From NCBI RefSeq assembly GCF_003114835.2, contig NZ_AP025028.1, forward strand, positions 866,001 to 930,000: 64,000 nt of DNA, in the 5' to 3' direction. This DNA is from Leptospira kobayashii. GTDB taxonomy: Bacteria; Spirochaetota; Leptospiria; Leptospirales; Leptospiraceae. The translations under genes were made by a program, and so were the position numbers. Position 1 is the first letter of the stretch; every line of letters begins with the position of its first letter. This document shows positions 25,935 to 34,956 of the stretch, in pieces. The notes under the pieces are model-generated. The model did not search any database. It worked only from the letters and a program-made list of their open reading frames with translations, and had not been told where the DNA came from.

Positions 25935-26842
25935 GTGAAACTACATTAAGAATTCTTTCGGCGGCGGGTCTCGTTGCAGCTTACGTCACCATGATCTTTC
26001 ATTCCGGCTGGTATTATTTGGAGTTTTTGCTTTTTGGAAGCGCAGTTGTATTCTTCGGATTACGCGAGTTATATGCATTCTGCACCAGAGAGGATTCGAA
26101 GCCGTTTTTCGGAACAGGTCTTTTCTTTTCCCTATTGATCCTGCTTGTATATTATTTTCAATTTTTGGGTCTTCAATACAATGTCAGTCCGCCTGCTTGG
26201 ACGGTTGAGATTTCCAAACATTTAAGAGAAAGTTTTCATCCGGTTCCTTTTCTTATCATCGCGTTGTCCATCACAGTCTGGATTCTACAGATCTTTAAGC
26301 GCCCGTTAGACGGAGCACTTTTTTCCGCTAGCGCTACTATTTTCGGTGCCGTTTATCTTGCTCTGCCGATCGGCCATTTTTTATTATTACTTGCGTTCCC
26401 ATTCGGAGCATATTATATCTTTCTTGTTTCTACGATCACTTTCATCAGTGACGCGGGAGCTTATTTCGGCGGCCGTTGGTTCGGGAAACATCCTGCAGGA
26501 TTGAAAATTTCCCCGAAAAAAACATGGGAAGGTTATGTCGTCGGGAATATAACAGCTGTTTTGAGTGTGCTTCTCTTGAATTTCCTTTGGGAACATTTTT
26601 CCGGAGTGAAACTTCCGGTGACCACACTCGAATCAGTTCTACTTGCGTTCTTTGTTTCCATTCTCTCCGTGATGGGGGATCTTGCTGAGTCAGCTATGAA
26701 ACGTGACGCCAAGATCAAAGATTCTTCCGCTTTAATTCCGGGACATGGCGGGCTATTGGATTTGGCAGATGCACTTCTCTTCACCGTTCCGGCAGTTTAT
26801 TATTATTTTCAATTCAAAGGAATCTTGGGATTCCCTGTTTGA
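25931..26842 (+). CDS. cdsA: phosphatidate cytidylyltransferase
   Basis: Makes CDP-diacylglycerol from phosphatidate and CTP in the inner membrane. About eight hydrophobic segments are visible in 303 residues. The C-terminal signature is MKRDAKIKDSSALIPGHGGL followed by LDLAD, where the family pattern has D-R-x-D: the conserved Arg is replaced by Leu, while both Asp are kept. A further conserved block, ISDAGAYFGGRWFGKH, is intact. Activity is therefore probable. Confidence 0.94.
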   Translation: MSETTLRILSAAGLVAAYVTMIFHSGWYYLEFLLFGSAVVFFGLRELYAFCTREDSKPFFGTGLFFSLLILLVYYFQFLGLQYNVSPPAWTVEISKHLRESFHPVPFLIIALSITVWILQIFKRPLDGALFSASATIFGAVYLALPIGHFLLLLAFPFGAYYIFLVSTITFISDAGAYFGGRWFGKHPAGLKISPKKTWEGYVVGNITAVLSVLLLNFLWEHFSGVKLPVTTLESVLLAFFVSILSVMGDLAESAMKRDAKIKDSSALIPGHGGLLDLADALLFTVPAVYYYFQFKGILGFPV

Positions 26843-26859
26843 AATCAGTCTAATTACCA

Positions 26860-28017
26860 ATGATTGGTGTTTCTGTCCTTGGGATTTCTGGTTCGGTGGG
26901 AGCGTCCACTCTAAAGGTTCTTAAGAAATTCCCCGAGAGTTTTCGACTTGTATCTTTTAGTGTTCATAGCAATACCAAACTTGCTTTGGAATTGATAGAC
27001 GAGTTTCGTCCTGATTTCGTTTGCATCACCGATGAAAAACAAATAGGTGTTTTTGGGGACAAAAAAAACGGAACACGAATTGTTTACGGTCCAACGGGAC
27101 TCGATGAAATTGTTTCCCTTTCCGAAGTCGATACCGTGGTGACCGCGATTGTGGGTGCTGCCGGTGCTTTGCCGACGATTACTGCCATTAAAGCAAAGAA
27201 AAAAATCGCAATCGCAAATAAAGAAACTTTGGTCACTTTCGGACCTTATATCAATCGTTTGGTTAAAGAGTACGGAGTGAGCATGGTGCCTGTGGATTCC
27301 GAACACAATGCACTGTTTCAACTCTTGGAAAAAGAAGAAAGGAATAATATCCGTGCCATCACTCTTACCGCTTCCGGCGGATCGTTTCGTGATCTACCGA
27401 TTGAGGAGCTGCCGAATGTTTCCATTAAACAGGCGTTAAATCATCCTACCTGGTCTATGGGGCCGAAGATTACTGTGGATTCCGCAGGTCTTGTCAATAA
27501 AGGTCTGGAAGTGATTGAAGCGCATTTTCTATTCGGATTTTCCTATGATCAGATCGAAGTGGTAATTCATCCCGAATCATTGACTCACGGAATCATAGAA
27601 ACCCTGGACGGCGCCTGTTTACAATATACGAGCCATCCTGATATGATATATCCCGTAGCACATGCGTTATTTTATCCAAATAAAACACCTAAACTTTTGA
27701 TTGATAGAAAGCCCCATTCCTGGAAAAATTTGAGTTTCAGAAATCCCGATCCGAATCGGTATCCTGCATTGGCACTCGCATTCCAGGCCGGTAGAACAGG
27801 CGGTGCGGCACCTGCGATTTTTAACGCAGCGAATGAAACTGCGGTGTCTCTGTTTTTAGAGGAAAAGATTCCTTTTGTCCAGATCCCCCGAATTATTGAA
27901 GAAACTTTGAACGAACTGGTGATTACATATCCCGAAGATTGGGATGGATTTTTCGAAAAGGATAGGGAAGCCAGATCGTTTGTAAACGGAAAGTACCTAA
28001 AAGGAGTACATGTATGA
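26860..28017 (+). CDS. dxr: 1-deoxy-D-xylulose-5-phosphate reductoisomerase
   Basis: Second step of the MEP pathway for isoprenoid precursors. It has the N-terminal NADPH motif GISGSVGASTLKVL, VDSEHNALFQLLE with the metal-binding acidic residues, LTASGGSFRD and NHPTWSMGPKITVDSAGLVN. 385 residues, normal length. The first enzyme of the pathway, dxs, is encoded at 46459. Its stop overlaps the rseP start by four bases. Confidence 0.97.
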   Translation: MIGVSVLGISGSVGASTLKVLKKFPESFRLVSFSVHSNTKLALELIDEFRPDFVCITDEKQIGVFGDKKNGTRIVYGPTGLDEIVSLSEVDTVVTAIVGAAGALPTITAIKAKKKIAIANKETLVTFGPYINRLVKEYGVSMVPVDSEHNALFQLLEKEERNNIRAITLTASGGSFRDLPIEELPNVSIKQALNHPTWSMGPKITVDSAGLVNKGLEVIEAHFLFGFSYDQIEVVIHPESLTHGIIETLDGACLQYTSHPDMIYPVAHALFYPNKTPKLLIDRKPHSWKNLSFRNPDPNRYPALALAFQAGRTGGAAPAIFNAANETAVSLFLEEKIPFVQIPRIIEETLNELVITYPEDWDGFFEKDREARSFVNGKYLKGVHV

Positions 28018-29723
28018 TCATTCTAATTTTAGGCGCAGTATTAATGTTAGCTGTTTCCATCTTTATTCATGAGTTGGGGCATCTTCTCTGTGGAAAACTC
28101 GTCGGAGTAGAAGCGCGAATTTTTTCGCTCGGTTACGGAAAAGGAATTTGGAAAAAAAGAATCGGCAAAACCATTTATCAAATCACAGCGATCCCTATCG
28201 GCGGTTATGTGCTTTTCAGAGGAGACGATTATGGTAAAAAATTGCGCGGCCGTCCGGGAGAACTTTTAGGAACCCCTCCTTTGAAACGTATGATCCCCGT
28301 ACTCGGAGGACCATTCGCTAACCTAGTGTTAGGTTTTCTTTTGTTGTTTATTCTCGATCTTTCCGGCGATAGTCCTGCTTCCAATAGGATTTTCATCGAA
28401 GCTTCCAATCAGATCAATTCCCCCGCATATTTGGCAGGGCTTCGTACGGGAGATCGTATCCTGTCCGTGAACGGTAAAAAGACGGAAAACTTTGAAGATA
28501 TTTTTGCTAATATCAGCCTTACCACCGGTGATCCTATTCAATTGGAATACGAGAGAGAAGGCAAAAAAAGTAATTTGGAAATCGTACCTAACTTATATTC
28601 TGCGGGAGGGCGGCCTACTATCGGAGTGGAACCGTTCGGAGAAAGACGTGTAGTCGCTACGTTTACTTATGCCGAACAAGCAGGTCATGCACTTGCAAGC
28701 ATATTGGATAATGAAGACAAATCCTCCGAATATTTTCAAGGAATCATCGAGGAAAAAAAGGATGAGATTCCGGAAGAATATTTGAAAAAAAGGGAACGTG
28801 CGGAAAGGGAACAAAGTCTTCGCAAGCGTGCCTTGAAATATTTGAAAGACGGCGATGTGATTTTAAAAGTAGGCGGAACGGATGTTTATACGATTCCGGA
28901 TTTGCAGGCAGAGCTTGGTAAACATCAGAATGAAACCATACCTGTTTTAGTGGATCGGAAAACATATCCTCTTCTCACTCCTTGGGCCACAGAACTAACC
29001 ACTGTTAATATCCCCGTTTTGGGAGCACAAGTATTTGAATTTATAGATACGAGACATCCCAGTTTCCCGGAATTGAACGTTCCTTATTTGCGATTGGACA
29101 GTTATGATCCTGAAATTGAAAACCGACTTTCCAATTTGAAAATCGAAGATAAGAGTTTCGCTCATGCGAACGACTTGATTGCTTATTTTCAAAAGGAAGG
29201 AGATGTTCGGAAGAATGTCTGGGTTGGAAATATGAAATATTCTTCGGAACTTCATCTCAAGCCGATCGGACTTTTGGGATTTCGTCCTTCCATGAAGTTT
29301 CAGGCGGAACAAATGGAAAGAGAAACGGGTATCGTTACTGCTTTTGTTTCTTCTTCCGAAAAAGTTTATGATTATGTAGCGATGACTCTAACGGGAATTA
29401 AATTATTATTTTCCGGATTTCTGTCCCCTAAGGACAATCTTTCCGGTCCCATAGGTATCGTTCAATTTGCAGGTATCAGTTTGGAATACGGTTGGGCGAC
29501 CTATTTGGACTTTGTTGCCAAAATTTCATTGGCACTTATGGTGATGAATCTTCTTCCTATTCCTATGGCGGATGGGGGACATATCGTACTTTATGCCTAC
29601 GAAGCGATTACGGGAAGACCTCTTCCCCGCAAGGCGATTGAGGCGATTTTCAGGGTAGGTTTTTTCTTTCTCATCGGACTCGGACTCTTTGTTTCGTTCA
29701 ACGATGTGATGCGTTTCTTTTAA
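28014..29723 (+). CDS. rseP: site-2 membrane zinc protease (RseP-like)
   Basis: Intramembrane metalloprotease that cleaves membrane-bound regulators. HELGH lies at residues 19-23 in the first TM helix, and NLLPIPMADGGH near the C-terminus carries the Asp ligand. Between them are two PDZ-like regions: AGLRTGDRILSVNGKKT, and YLKDGDVILKVGGTD, which is more divergent. At 569 residues it is clearly longer than E. coli RseP, because of the middle section (about residues 230-430). Substrate not known; no rseA-like gene in the window. Confidence 0.93.
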   Translation: MIILILGAVLMLAVSIFIHELGHLLCGKLVGVEARIFSLGYGKGIWKKRIGKTIYQITAIPIGGYVLFRGDDYGKKLRGRPGELLGTPPLKRMIPVLGGPFANLVLGFLLLFILDLSGDSPASNRIFIEASNQINSPAYLAGLRTGDRILSVNGKKTENFEDIFANISLTTGDPIQLEYEREGKKSNLEIVPNLYSAGGRPTIGVEPFGERRVVATFTYAEQAGHALASILDNEDKSSEYFQGIIEEKKDEIPEEYLKKRERAEREQSLRKRALKYLKDGDVILKVGGTDVYTIPDLQAELGKHQNETIPVLVDRKTYPLLTPWATELTTVNIPVLGAQVFEFIDTRHPSFPELNVPYLRLDSYDPEIENRLSNLKIEDKSFAHANDLIAYFQKEGDVRKNVWVGNMKYSSELHLKPIGLLGFRPSMKFQAEQMERETGIVTAFVSSSEKVYDYVAMTLTGIKLLFSGFLSPKDNLSGPIGIVQFAGISLEYGWATYLDFVAKISLALMVMNLLPIPMADGGHIVLYAYEAITGRPLPRKAIEAIFRVGFFFLIGLGLFVSFNDVMRFF

Positions 29724-29749
29724 TATGTATAAAGGTATATTCTTAAAAA

Positions 29750-31495
29750 ATGAAGGCTAGTTCTTATCTAATTCCCACAACCAAAGATGATCCCCAAGAT
29801 GCGGTCGTCGCTTCCCATAAATTGATGTTACGCGCAGGTCTTGTGCGTAAGTCTTCTTCCGGTCTTTATAGTTATCTACCTTTGGGTTTAAGGATTTTGA
29901 AGAAAATCGAAAACATTGTTCGGGAAGAAATGAACGATGCAGGTGCACTTGAATTTCAACTTCCGATTTTGACACCGAGTGAAATCTGGAAAGAGTCGGG
30001 ACGTTGGGATAAGATGGGTAAAGAAATGTTTCGGTTGAGGGATCGTCATGATAGCGAGAGTTGCCTCGGGCCCACCCATGAAGAATCGTTTTGTGTTTTG
30101 GTTAAACCGATGGTTCGTTCCTATAAGGATCTACCGATCAATGTATATCAAATTCATACTAAGTTCAGAGATGAAATCCGTCCCCGTTTCGGTGTGATTC
30201 GTTCTCGTGAGTTTACTATGAAAGATGCTTATTCCTTTCATCTGGACGATGAATCTTTGGATGAAACTTACCAAAAGATGCGTGCGACTTACCGCAAAAT
30301 ATTCGCTAGGTTGGGACTTAGCACGATTCCAGTGCAAGCTGACTCGGGAAATATGGGTGGTTCTGCGTCGGAAGAATTTATGGTGGTGTCCCCCATCGGA
30401 GAAGAAACGCTTACCCTTTGCGATTCTTGCGGTTATTCCGGTAATATAGAAAAGACTCCCGTTGTTATTGTAAAAAATCCTAAACCTATAAATGAAGAGG
30501 AAAAGGTCGTTGAAACTCCGGGACAAAAATCCATTGCGGATGTTGCGAACTTTCTTTCGATTCAGCCTGAAAATTGTTTGAAGGCGGTTGCTCTCTCTTA
30601 TGACGGAAAATATGTCTTGGTTTTCCTTAGAGGTGAGCGCGAGTTAAATGAGAATAAACTGAAAAACCATTTGAATGCAAATGAGCTGCGGCCGATGTCT
30701 CAGTCGGAACTCACGCAGTTAGGTTTGGTGGCGGGATTTATCGGACCGGGATTGGCTCCGTCGAAGGATTTACTCGTGCTTGTGGATAGTTTGGTGGATT
30801 GGAATGAATCCTATGTGGCAGGCGCAAATGAGTTTGATAAACATAGAAAAGGCGTAACTCTATCCAAATATTTTAAATCGGAAGAAGTTCAAGTTTTGGA
30901 TCTTTCCCAAAGTCTTCCGGGTGATCCTTGTCCGAATTGCAATTCTCCCCTTAAAGCGGAAAAGGGAATCGAAGTAGGTCATATTTTCAAACTGGGACAA
31001 AAATATTCCAAAGCATTTGATATCACGGTTTTGAATGATAAAGGGAAGGCGACCACTACAACCATGGGTTGTTACGGAATTGGAGTGAATCGTTGTATGG
31101 CGACTGTTATCGAGCAGTGCAATGATGATAAAGGAATTTATTGGCCGATCTCCATCGCGCCTTTCGAAGTATGTTTGGTAAGTATTGCAAAAAATCCCGA
31201 AGACATTGCAAAAATAGAAAAAATTTATTCCGCGTTGAAAACAAGCGGGGTAGAGGTGCTTTGGGACGATCGTGATCTTGGTCCCGGTTTCAAGTTCAAA
31301 GATTCCGAATTGATCGGATTTCCTGTTCGACTAACAGTAGGTAAAGGGTTTCTTGAGAAAAATGAGATCACAATACTCAATCGGAAGACGATGGAGGAGA
31401 CGACTCATCATTTCACAACAGAAGAGAACTTTGTGTCGGAAGTGAAAACTCTTTTGGGAAATTTAAGGAAAGAACTGGCAGCTAAGTTGCCTTAA
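29750..31495 (+). CDS. proS: prolyl-tRNA synthetase, bacterial type
   Basis: Charges tRNA-Pro. Class II motifs: motif 2 around TKFRDEIRPRFGVIRSREF, motif 3 in CYGIGVNRCMATVIEQ. An inserted editing (YbaK-like) domain occupies about residues 230-380 and normally hydrolyses mischarged Ala-tRNA-Pro. The C-terminal anticodon-binding domain is complete. 581 residues, typical. The dispersed repeat copy B starts directly at its stop codon. Confidence 0.97.
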   Translation: MKASSYLIPTTKDDPQDAVVASHKLMLRAGLVRKSSSGLYSYLPLGLRILKKIENIVREEMNDAGALEFQLPILTPSEIWKESGRWDKMGKEMFRLRDRHDSESCLGPTHEESFCVLVKPMVRSYKDLPINVYQIHTKFRDEIRPRFGVIRSREFTMKDAYSFHLDDESLDETYQKMRATYRKIFARLGLSTIPVQADSGNMGGSASEEFMVVSPIGEETLTLCDSCGYSGNIEKTPVVIVKNPKPINEEEKVVETPGQKSIADVANFLSIQPENCLKAVALSYDGKYVLVFLRGERELNENKLKNHLNANELRPMSQSELTQLGLVAGFIGPGLAPSKDLLVLVDSLVDWNESYVAGANEFDKHRKGVTLSKYFKSEEVQVLDLSQSLPGDPCPNCNSPLKAEKGIEVGHIFKLGQKYSKAFDITVLNDKGKATTTTMGCYGIGVNRCMATVIEQCNDDKGIYWPISIAPFEVCLVSIAKNPEDIAKIEKIYSALKTSGVEVLWDDRDLGPGFKFKDSELIGFPVRLTVGKGFLEKNEITILNRKTMEETTHHFTTEENFVSEVKTLLGNLRKELAAKLP

Positions 31496-31630
31496 GGGCA
31501 AAAAGGCGAACTTTTCGAAAGAAAAAAGACAAAACCCTGAAATCGGCTCGCGCTTACGGAATGAGTGTGATAGACGGGAGCCATTGGGTGGCGGGTGGTT
31601 AACCCCACCCAATGTCGATAGGGCGGGGAT
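31496..31630 (+). repeat. dispersed structured intergenic repeat, copy B
   Basis: Starts GGGCAAAAAGGCGAACTT immediately after the proS stop. It holds the best hairpin of the family: CATTGGGTGG (31582-31591) pairs perfectly with CCACCCAATG (31605-31614). A GGGCGGGG box follows. It may serve as the proS transcript end, though there is no T-run. Confidence 0.7.
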
Positions 31631-31748
31631 GGTATTCTTTCTTACCTATTCCAACTATATCATCCATCCTTTTCTTATATACCTCCCGAATTGAAGCACC
31701 CTGACGGGAATCAACCCAATCACCCCAACAACGAAATCCGGTTTTCCC
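31631..31748. other. remaining spacer between repeat B and the Flavo-1-like element
   Basis: Part of a 394-base proS-trpB gap (31496-31889). I see no gene here. Opposite-strand frames that cross it run through the repeat and into trpB and are best read as chance. Confidence 0.4.
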
Positions 31749-31818
31749 GCGCCCCGGATCGCAGCGGAAATCCTTTCCCGTAAGGGAAAGATTGGAGCGG
31801 AGAGCCGGACGAGGCGCC
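31749..31818 (+). ncRNA. Flavo-1-like structured RNA element
   Basis: A 70-base segment folds into a closed structure. Outer stem GCGCC (31749-31753) pairs with GGCGC (31813-31817). CCGG (31754-31757) pairs with CCGG (31805-31808). The inner hairpin is CTTTCCC-GTAA-GGGAAAG (31773-31790) with a GNRA loop. The internal strands AGCGGAAATCC and AAGATTGGAGCGGAGAGCC resemble what I recall of the Flavo-1 RNA motif, reported in Flavobacteria and a few spirochaetes. Orientation is assumed from that likeness. It ends 71 bases before trpB. Confidence 0.45.
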
Positions 31819-31889
31819 CAACTTTTGCCGAAAATTCTAAATTGCAAAAGGCAGTTTCCCTTAGAAACGAATCTGTACATTTGGAAATT

Positions 31890-33080
31890 ATGGCACGTGA
31901 TCAAGTTGGTTATTTCGGAGAATTTGGGGGTCGTTACTCGCCGGAGATTTTGACGGAAGCGTTGGAAGAACTGGAAGCGACTTATTCGAAACTTCGGAAA
32001 AATAAAAAATTCCAAAAGGAACTTTCCTACTATTTGAAAAACTACGTAGGAAGACCTTCCCCTCTAACTTATGCTGAACACCTAACAAAACATTGGGGTG
32101 GTGCCAAAGTATGGTTGAAGCGGGAAGATCTGAATCACACAGGCGCACATAAAATCAATAATGCTATCGGCCAGGCGCTTATCGCACGTTATATGGGTAA
32201 AAAAAGAATCATCGCGGAAACGGGGGCGGGCCAACATGGTTTGGCAACTGCGACCGTAGGCGCTATGTTCGGACTGGAAACCGTCGTTTATATGGGCGAG
32301 GTCGATGTCAAAAGACAAAACCTGAACGCAAAAAAAATACAAATGTTAGGTGCAAAAATTCTTCCTGTCACTTCGGGAGAAGCGACTTTGAAAGAAGCGA
32401 CCAGCGAAGCGATGAGAGACTGGGCTTTGAATGTATCTACAACTCATTATATAGTAGGTTCGGCAATAGGGCCTCATCCTTTTCCTACGATTGTTCGTGA
32501 CTTGCAAGCCGTGATCGGAACGGAAGCACGCAAACAATTCAAAAAAGAAAACAAATCTTTACCGGATGCTATCGTTGCCTGTGTGGGCGGCGGTTCCAAC
32601 GCGATTGGAATGTTTGCACCATTTTTAAAAGACAAATCGGTGAGAATTTTCGGCGCGGAGGCAGGCGGACTCGGTTCCAAGCCGGGGCAGCATTCTGCGA
32701 CGATTACTTACGGCAAAACAGGATTTTTGCACGGAACAAAAACTCTTATCATCCAGGATGATTTCGGTCAAATAGTTCCTGCGCATTCCGTATCAGCAGG
32801 GTTGGATTATCCCGGTGTCGGACCGGAACATGCTCATTTGGCGCAAACTCATCGGGTGGAATACCGTCAGGTTACCGACGAAGAGGCGTTAGCTTCCTTT
32901 TTGGAGGTAAGCCGGATCGAAGGAATCATTCCCGCTTTGGAAACGGCTCATGCCTTTCATGTGGCAAAAGACGTGGCGAAAAAACTAGGAAGGAAAAAAG
33001 ACATTATCATCTGCCTTTCGGGAAGAGGGGACAAGGATGTAACGGAAGTTTTGCGACTTTTGGGAGGAGATACGATTTGA
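31890..33080 (+). CDS. trpB: tryptophan synthase beta chain
   Basis: Condenses indole with serine to tryptophan using PLP. The start is MARDQVGYFGEFGGRYSPE; the PLP-lysine region is LKREDLNHTGAHKINN, and GGGSNAIGMF binds the PLP phosphate. 396 residues, normal. ATG 31890 is chosen because the family begins here; an upstream in-frame start would translate the spacer. It overlaps trpA by four bases. No other trp genes are in the window, and no leader peptide was seen. Confidence 0.97.
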   Translation: MARDQVGYFGEFGGRYSPEILTEALEELEATYSKLRKNKKFQKELSYYLKNYVGRPSPLTYAEHLTKHWGGAKVWLKREDLNHTGAHKINNAIGQALIARYMGKKRIIAETGAGQHGLATATVGAMFGLETVVYMGEVDVKRQNLNAKKIQMLGAKILPVTSGEATLKEATSEAMRDWALNVSTTHYIVGSAIGPHPFPTIVRDLQAVIGTEARKQFKKENKSLPDAIVACVGGGSNAIGMFAPFLKDKSVRIFGAEAGGLGSKPGQHSATITYGKTGFLHGTKTLIIQDDFGQIVPAHSVSAGLDYPGVGPEHAHLAQTHRVEYRQVTDEEALASFLEVSRIEGIIPALETAHAFHVAKDVAKKLGRKKDIIICLSGRGDKDVTEVLRLLGGDTI

Positions 33081-33877
33081 GTAAGATTAAAACATATTTT
33101 GAGACCAAATCGGTTCGGTCCGTTTATATTCCTTTTTTTACTTTAGGCGACCCTGATTACGAAGCGTCCGTTGAATACGGAAAGGCCATCTTGGAATCGG
33201 GAGCCGATATTTTGGAATTGGGAATTCCTTTTTCCGATCCGGTTGCGGACGGTCCTGTGATTCAAAGGGCAGATGCGCGGGCTCTTAAAAATCCTTTTTC
33301 ATTCGAAAAAATATTTTCGGTCACAAAGGCGATTCATGAACATCGCCCCGAAACTCCTTTGGTTTATCTGACTTATTTCAATCCGATCTACAGATGCGGA
33401 ATCGAATCTTTCTTAAATCAAGCGAAGGCATCCGGTATCGAAGGATTAGTCATTCCCGACTTACCTTTTGATACGGAGGAAAGCGAATTTCTTTTTCGTG
33501 AACTTGCGAAAAGAGATATGGATTTGATTCATTTGATTACACCTGCAACCGTAAAGTCCAGGATTCAGATGATGAAAAAAACTTCTTCGGGATTCATTTA
33601 TTACGTAACTTCCTTTGGTGTAACAGGGGAAAGGCGGGAGTTTTCCGTGGATTTGGAAGAAAGGATTAAATTTCTAAAGGATATTTTGAATCTTCCCATT
33701 TGCGCGGGATTCGGAATTTCCACTCCCGAACAAGCTTCGCAAATCGCCCATTATGCGGATGGAATCATTATTGGTTCTGCGGTGCAAAGAATCATCGAGG
33801 AAAACGGAAAAAATCTGGCAGGGTGTGTGAAAGCTCTGCGGGATTACACTTCTTCCATTCGTAATAGTTTTAGCTAG
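33077..33877 (+). CDS. trpA: tryptophan synthase alpha chain
   Basis: Cleaves indole-3-glycerol phosphate to indole, which passes through the tunnel to TrpB. Signature ILELGIPFSDPVADGPVIQ holds the catalytic Glu, and GLVIPDLPFDTEE holds the catalytic Asp. The phosphate loop is GFGISTPEQ. 266 residues. TTG start inside the trpB stop region. Confidence 0.96.
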   Translation: MSKIKTYFETKSVRSVYIPFFTLGDPDYEASVEYGKAILESGADILELGIPFSDPVADGPVIQRADARALKNPFSFEKIFSVTKAIHEHRPETPLVYLTYFNPIYRCGIESFLNQAKASGIEGLVIPDLPFDTEESEFLFRELAKRDMDLIHLITPATVKSRIQMMKKTSSGFIYYVTSFGVTGERREFSVDLEERIKFLKDILNLPICAGFGISTPEQASQIAHYADGIIIGSAVQRIIEENGKNLAGCVKALRDYTSSIRNSFS

Positions 33878-33954
33878 TTTCGGATTTAAAAAATAGTAAC
33901 TCTCTTTTAGGAAATTTATTGCGGTAAAAAAATCAAAACTCTTTTTATGAGATT

Positions 33955-34620
33955 ATGAATCTTCATAGAAAATTAGAAATCGGTTCCGTATTCCTTTTTC
34001 TCATCGGTTTGATTTTTCTCGTAAAGAAGACATTCCCTTTGTTCGCTGCTTCCTTTTCGGGAGAGCCTTGGATGTCTTCGGTTTATCTGATCCTTAGCTT
34101 GGGCATAGGATATATTATAGCCGATTTTTTATCGGGGATGGTTCATTTTCTATGTGATAATTTCGGAGATGAAAATACGGCTTATTTCGGCCCCGCTTTC
34201 ATCCAACCCTTTCGAATGCATCACGTTGATCCGACTGACATTACGAAACATGATTTTTTCGAAACAAACGGGAACACTTGTTTGGTGGTATTGCCTGTCA
34301 TGGGAATCTATTATTTTGTCTTCGATAGTATTTCTGTTTGGATTTCTTTTTCTTTTCTTTTTTCCATAACTTCAATCGTATTTACCAATCAATTTCACAA
34401 ATGGGCTCATTTGGAAAATCCTCCCGGATGGATTCGGATTTTGCAGACTTCAGGTATGATCTTGCCGAAAAAGATGCATTCTATGCATCACACTCCTCCT
34501 TTTTCCTCCTATTATTGTATCACTTGCGGTTGGTTAAATCCTCTGTTTGAATTTATAAAATTTTTTCCTAGATTGAAAACTTCAATCGAAGCGGCTTTGA
34601 TTGTAAATAAAGAGAGATAG
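33955..34620 (+). CDS. CarF/TMEM189-type plasmanylethanolamine desaturase-like protein
   Basis: A 221-residue membrane protein with four or five hydrophobic segments and the His-rich layout of the lipid-desaturase (Kua) family: IADFLSGMVHFLCDNFGD, then RMHHVDPTDITKHDFFETNG, QFHKWAHLENPP and KKMHSMHHTPPF. Family knowledge: CarF in Myxococcus and TMEM189 in animals introduce the vinyl-ether bond of plasmalogens. Inference: this organism may make plasmalogens aerobically. No other ether-lipid gene is visible nearby. It stands alone between trpA and the btuB riboswitch. Confidence 0.82.
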   Translation: MNLHRKLEIGSVFLFLIGLIFLVKKTFPLFAASFSGEPWMSSVYLILSLGIGYIIADFLSGMVHFLCDNFGDENTAYFGPAFIQPFRMHHVDPTDITKHDFFETNGNTCLVVLPVMGIYYFVFDSISVWISFSFLFSITSIVFTNQFHKWAHLENPPGWIRILQTSGMILPKKMHSMHHTPPFSSYYCITCGWLNPLFEFIKFFPRLKTSIEAALIVNKER

Positions 34621-34651
34621 GTCCGATCGATTCGGCTTAGCCCTATCTTCT
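34615..34651 (+). terminator. possible terminator after the desaturase gene
   Basis: AGATAGG (34615-34621) pairs with CCTATCT (34642-34648), and an inner CCGA/TCGG stem lies within. TCTT follows. It separates this gene from the cobalamin riboswitch. Confidence 0.35.
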
Positions 34652-34699
34652 TACAAACTAATGTATTTGCGTCCCAGATAAGTTTCTAAATTCTGGGTA

Positions 34700-34840
34700 T
34701 AGAACTTTTGGGAAAGGGAATCCGGTGGAAAACCGGAGCTGTACCCGCAGCTGTAATCACCTTTATAAAAAGTAAGACATATTGCCACTGTCCGTGATGG
34801 GAAGGCGTCTTACTCGGTGCAAGCCAGAATACCTACCCAC
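34700..34840 (+). promoter_or_regulatory. cobalamin riboswitch R1, upstream of the TonB receptor
   Basis: Consensus segments in order: GGGAATCCGGTGGAAAACCGG, then GAGCTGTACCCGCAGCTGTAATC (B12 box partner region), a long variable arm closed by AGTAAGAC/GTCTTACT, and AAGCCAGAATACCTACCC. These match the AdoCbl-type riboswitch core. The expression platform follows at 34841-34956. Confidence 0.93.
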
Positions 34841-34932
34841 AAACAGTTCTTAGATGTCAGGTTTTCGGGAGTTAGCACCAGACAGGAAATTCGATTTGCC
34901 TGATAAACGAAAGGGCGGTTTTTCCTGATGTT

Positions 34933-34951
34933 TCTCCCAAGTTTCGGGAGA
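34933..34951 (+). promoter_or_regulatory. ribosome-site sequestering hairpin of riboswitch R1
   Basis: TCTCCC (34933-34938) pairs with GGGAGA (34946-34951), which overlaps the ribosome-binding stretch GGGAGAGAG just before the TTG start at 34957. An earlier CGGGAG at 34866-34871 could compete for the same TCTCCC. This arrangement suggests control at translation start. Confidence 0.55.
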
Positions 34952-34956
34952 GAGTT

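Noticed and set aside
31599..32015. 138-codon minus-strand frame across the proS-trpB gap
   Set aside because: It runs through the repeat hairpin, the Flavo-1-like element and into trpB antisense. No family resemblance.
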